From: Rubellicoccus peritrichatus | Lineage (GTDB): Bacteria > Verrucomicrobiota > Verrucomicrobiia > Opitutales > Cerasicoccaceae | Reading direction: 5' to 3' | DNA length: 64,000 nucleotides | NCBI RefSeq assembly: GCF_033100135.1 | Contig: NZ_CP136920.1 | Coordinates: 5,734,775-5,798,774 of the forward strand | Shown here: one piece after another, positions 62,394 to 64,000 of the stretch | How the letters are laid out: each line of letters starts with the position of its first letter | Numbering within the stretch: position 1 is the stretch's first letter | Position numbers and translations under genes: made by a program | Notes under the pieces: model-generated | Databases searched by the model: none | The model's input: the letters and a program-made list of their open reading frames with translations, nothing else | Told to the model about the DNA's origin: nothing

Positions 62394-63347
62394 ATGCCTT
62401 CTGAAAAAGCCCGAGTTGTTGAAAGCGTTCCAGTAAGAGATTTCTTTGAGCTCTATGGTGCTCCCCTCCAATTAGAATTGGTCGCAGGCGAAAAAGGCCT
62501 GAACAAAGTCATTCGTGAGAAAAGCATAAACCGCCCAGCATTGGCTTTAACCGGATACTATAAGTATTTTGCGAACAAGCGGATTCAACTCTGCGGCGCA
62601 GGGGAAATGGGTTACCTGAGGGATCTTAAGGAGAACCAACAACGCAAGGTGCTTGAAGGCATCGTCAAAAGCCATATCCCCTGTCTCATCATTTCCAGAA
62701 ATCTCGCCCCCCCCAAGGTGATGAAAGATGTAGCGGAAGAGTTTCGGGTTCCGATGTTCCGTACACCTCAGAAATCGAAGGACTTCATTGCTGAAGCTAC
62801 AGTTTTACTCGAACATCAATTCGCTCCTCAAACAACGTTACACGGCACCTTACTTGATGTGAAAGGCATAGGTGTTCTCCTACGAGGAAAAAGCGGCGTT
62901 GGAAAAAGTGAATGCGCACTGGCGTTGATTGAACGCGGCCATAGCTTAGTGGCTGACGATATCACCTATTGTAAACGCGTTGCCGATATCGAAATTGAAG
63001 GAACCTCTGCTGATTTAAATCGTGGTTACATGGAATGTCGCGGGATCGGCATCATCAACATAGCGGAAATGTTCGGCATTCGTTCGGTACGTCTTGAAAA
63101 GAGAATCGATCTTGTCGTCACTTTCCTCGAATGGGAACCTGGTATGATAGAAGAGAGAACCGGATTGGAAGAAAACTTTTACCGCATACTGGATATTGAC
63201 ATTCCACATGTAGAGATTCCTGTTCGTCCCGGCCGGGATATGGCCCGCTTGACCGAGGTAGCTGCCTTAGTTCAAGCCTTGAAAACAATCGGCCATGATT
63301 CAGCAAATGAATTTAATGAGCGTCTCATTGCATCAATGGCTCAATGA
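62394..63347 (+). CDS. hprK: HPr kinase/phosphorylase
   Basis: HprK phosphorylates a serine of HPr (or Crh) and removes the phosphate. The 317-residue protein has the N-terminal DRTGG-like domain (1-130), then [16 protein letters not shown] with the active His (about 154), the P-loop GKSGVGKSE (about 164-172), [10 protein letters not shown] with the catalytic Asp pair, and the HprK signature [16 protein letters not shown]. All expected catalytic residues are present. The gene stands alone behind the cluster terminator. HprK with enzyme I but without visible permeases is a pattern of regulatory PTS systems. Confidence 0.95.
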   Translation: MPSEKARVVESVPVRDFFELYGAPLQLELVAGEKGLNKVIREKSINRPALALTGYYKYFANKRIQLCGAGEMGYLRDLKENQQRKVLEGIVKSHIPCLIISRNLAPPKVMKDVAEEFRVPMFRTPQKSKDFIAEATVLLEHQFAPQTTLHGTLLDVKGIGVLLRGKSGVGKSECALALIERGHSLVADDITYCKRVADIEIEGTSADLNRGYMECRGIGIINIAEMFGIRSVRLEKRIDLVVTFLEWEPGMIEERTGLEENFYRILDIDIPHVEIPVRPGRDMARLTEVAALVQALKTIGHDSANEFNERLIASMAQ

Positions 63348-63885
63348 ACGGTTCGCAATGAATCTCATCCACAACTGCTTTTCATGATTCGCCAGGCATA
63401 GATTTAGCTTAAATAAGAGCTTAGTGAACAACTCAAAACTAGAGCATCAAAATTTGGTTACAGACATGTCACAACGGGAGTACTTTTTTGGAAAAAACAA
63501 CTCTAAAAAAAAATCTATAACGGAAATGCGTAACCATAGTTTAAAAAATTCTATGCCAAGATTATAACGGACTACACAACTTCCTAATGACGAACCACTT
63601 TCAGATACCAAAAAAAGTTGGAATCAGGACAGCACGAGGCCATTTTTTTTACAAACATGCCATTGTTAGTAACTTGTTGAGAAGTAGGACTTGCGCAGCC
63701 CGTTTTTCAGATCTTTACTCACATCATCTTTGTTGCGTGGAGTGGATTTATAACCGTCGTAAGAGACCGTTGGGTGACTTTCGTGGTGACTCATTCTCAC
63801 AACATTAATTACATAACTAATTGACTTTCAGAAACTTATGACTTCAAATCAAACTTGGCAGTTTATCTAGCGATCCACTGCTTTT
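63348..63885. other. 538-bp AT-rich region after hprK
   Basis: I see no convincing gene. A plus-strand frame at 63587-63808 has an unlikely Cys/Arg/His composition with no domain or good ribosome site. Poly-A and poly-T runs around 63484-63513 and the near-repeated motif TATAACGGA at 63517-63525 and 63565-63573 may mark regulatory sequence, but nothing firm can be assigned. Confidence 0.4.
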
Positions 63886-64000
63886 CTATTTTTGTTCGAT
63901 CCTTTGATCTTCACACGAAGGATCTGTTGGCAAACGCCGACTCTCAGCACGACTTTTTAACCATTTGTGAATAAAACGATAAAACTTTCCGCCAATCTTG
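63886..64000 (-). CDS. Possible 3' end of a minus-strand gene (partial)
   Basis: Read on the minus strand from 63999, an open frame runs 37 codons to TAG at 63888-63886. It encodes KIGGKFYRFIHKWLKSRAE followed by SRRLPTDPSCEDQRIEQK. The amphipathic basic helix and polar tail look like a real protein C-terminus, and no long gene lies here in other frames. No family can be named from so little, and the start lies beyond the window. Confidence 0.33.
   Translation of the reverse strand, partial: KIGGKFYRFIHKWLKSRAESRRLPTDPSCEDQRIEQK

Noticed and set aside
63587..63808. 73-codon plus-strand frame after hprK
   Set aside because: No family motif, improbable residue mix, no ribosome site, and no support from context.
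1..64000. CRISPR arrays, tRNA or rRNA genes, phage or transposase genes
   Set aside because: None was seen: no regularly spaced repeats, no cloverleaf-like sequence in the gaps, and no transposase or integrase motif.

Overview
The window looks like a chromosomal segment of a Verrucomicrobiota bacterium, most likely class Opitutia (Puniceicoccales/Opitutales type), probably marine. This is inferred from a mix of characters: a DUF5069 protein, a secreted protein built of W-x-x-x-D-P-x-x-A repeats, a 31-residue AURKAIP1/COX24-type basic peptide, an HprK/EI pair without visible PTS permeases, frequent lack of Shine-Dalgarno sequences, and common GTG/TTG starts. No rRNA, tRNA, CRISPR array, prophage or intact insertion sequence was seen.

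Region 1 (1-12.3 kb) is housekeeping: the end of ispE, ptsI (EI), der, a small zinc-finger protein, prmC, a STAS protein, a Prc-type tail-specific protease, a repeat protein, a DUF5069 protein and an ABC exporter. A 172-bp near-palindromic element lies between the convergent prmC and STAS genes.

Region 2 (12.3-19.3 kb, minus strand) holds a type IV pilus alignment operon, pilM-N-O-P-Q. It is followed by the 31-residue peptide gene with a strong terminator, a degenerate RluA-like pseudouridine-synthase homologue, and rpsT with its terminator.

Region 3 (19.4-62.3 kb) is a very large surface-polysaccharide locus, almost all on the plus strand. It starts with an MFS transporter, a deacetylase-like protein, and a minus-strand pair (beta-helix protein and endonuclease/exonuclease/phosphatase-fold protein). 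The export set follows: FecR-domain protein, outer-membrane beta-barrel, OPX (Wza-like) protein, Wzc-like BY-kinase, a Wzy/ligase-type membrane protein and a polyprenyl-phosphate sugar-phosphate transferase. A Wzm/Wzt-type ABC transporter comes next, then nonulosonic-acid (sialic-acid-like) genes (a CMP-sugar synthetase fused to a HAD phosphatase, a NeuB homologue lacking the SAF domain, and a DUF115/GT42-like protein). After these come a sulfotransferase, a radical SAM-pyruvyltransferase fusion, about a dozen glycosyltransferases, two methyltransferases, an oxidoreductase-epimerase fusion, a second Wzy-like protein and a hexapeptide acetyltransferase. A clear terminator closes the locus. The inferred product is an acidic, heavily decorated polysaccharide (nonulosonate, sulfate, pyruvate, acetyl and methyl groups).

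Region 4 (62.4-64 kb) has hprK, an AT-rich gene-poor stretch, and possibly the 3' end of a minus-strand gene running off the window. HprK and EI at opposite ends suggest a regulatory phosphotransferase chain, but HPr is not in the window.

The most interesting points are the OPX/beta-barrel pair, the two or three enzyme fusions, the Wzt-type ATPase gene with no ordinary start codon where one is needed, the SAF-less NeuB, the RluA homologue with an altered catalytic motif, and the palindromic intergenic element.
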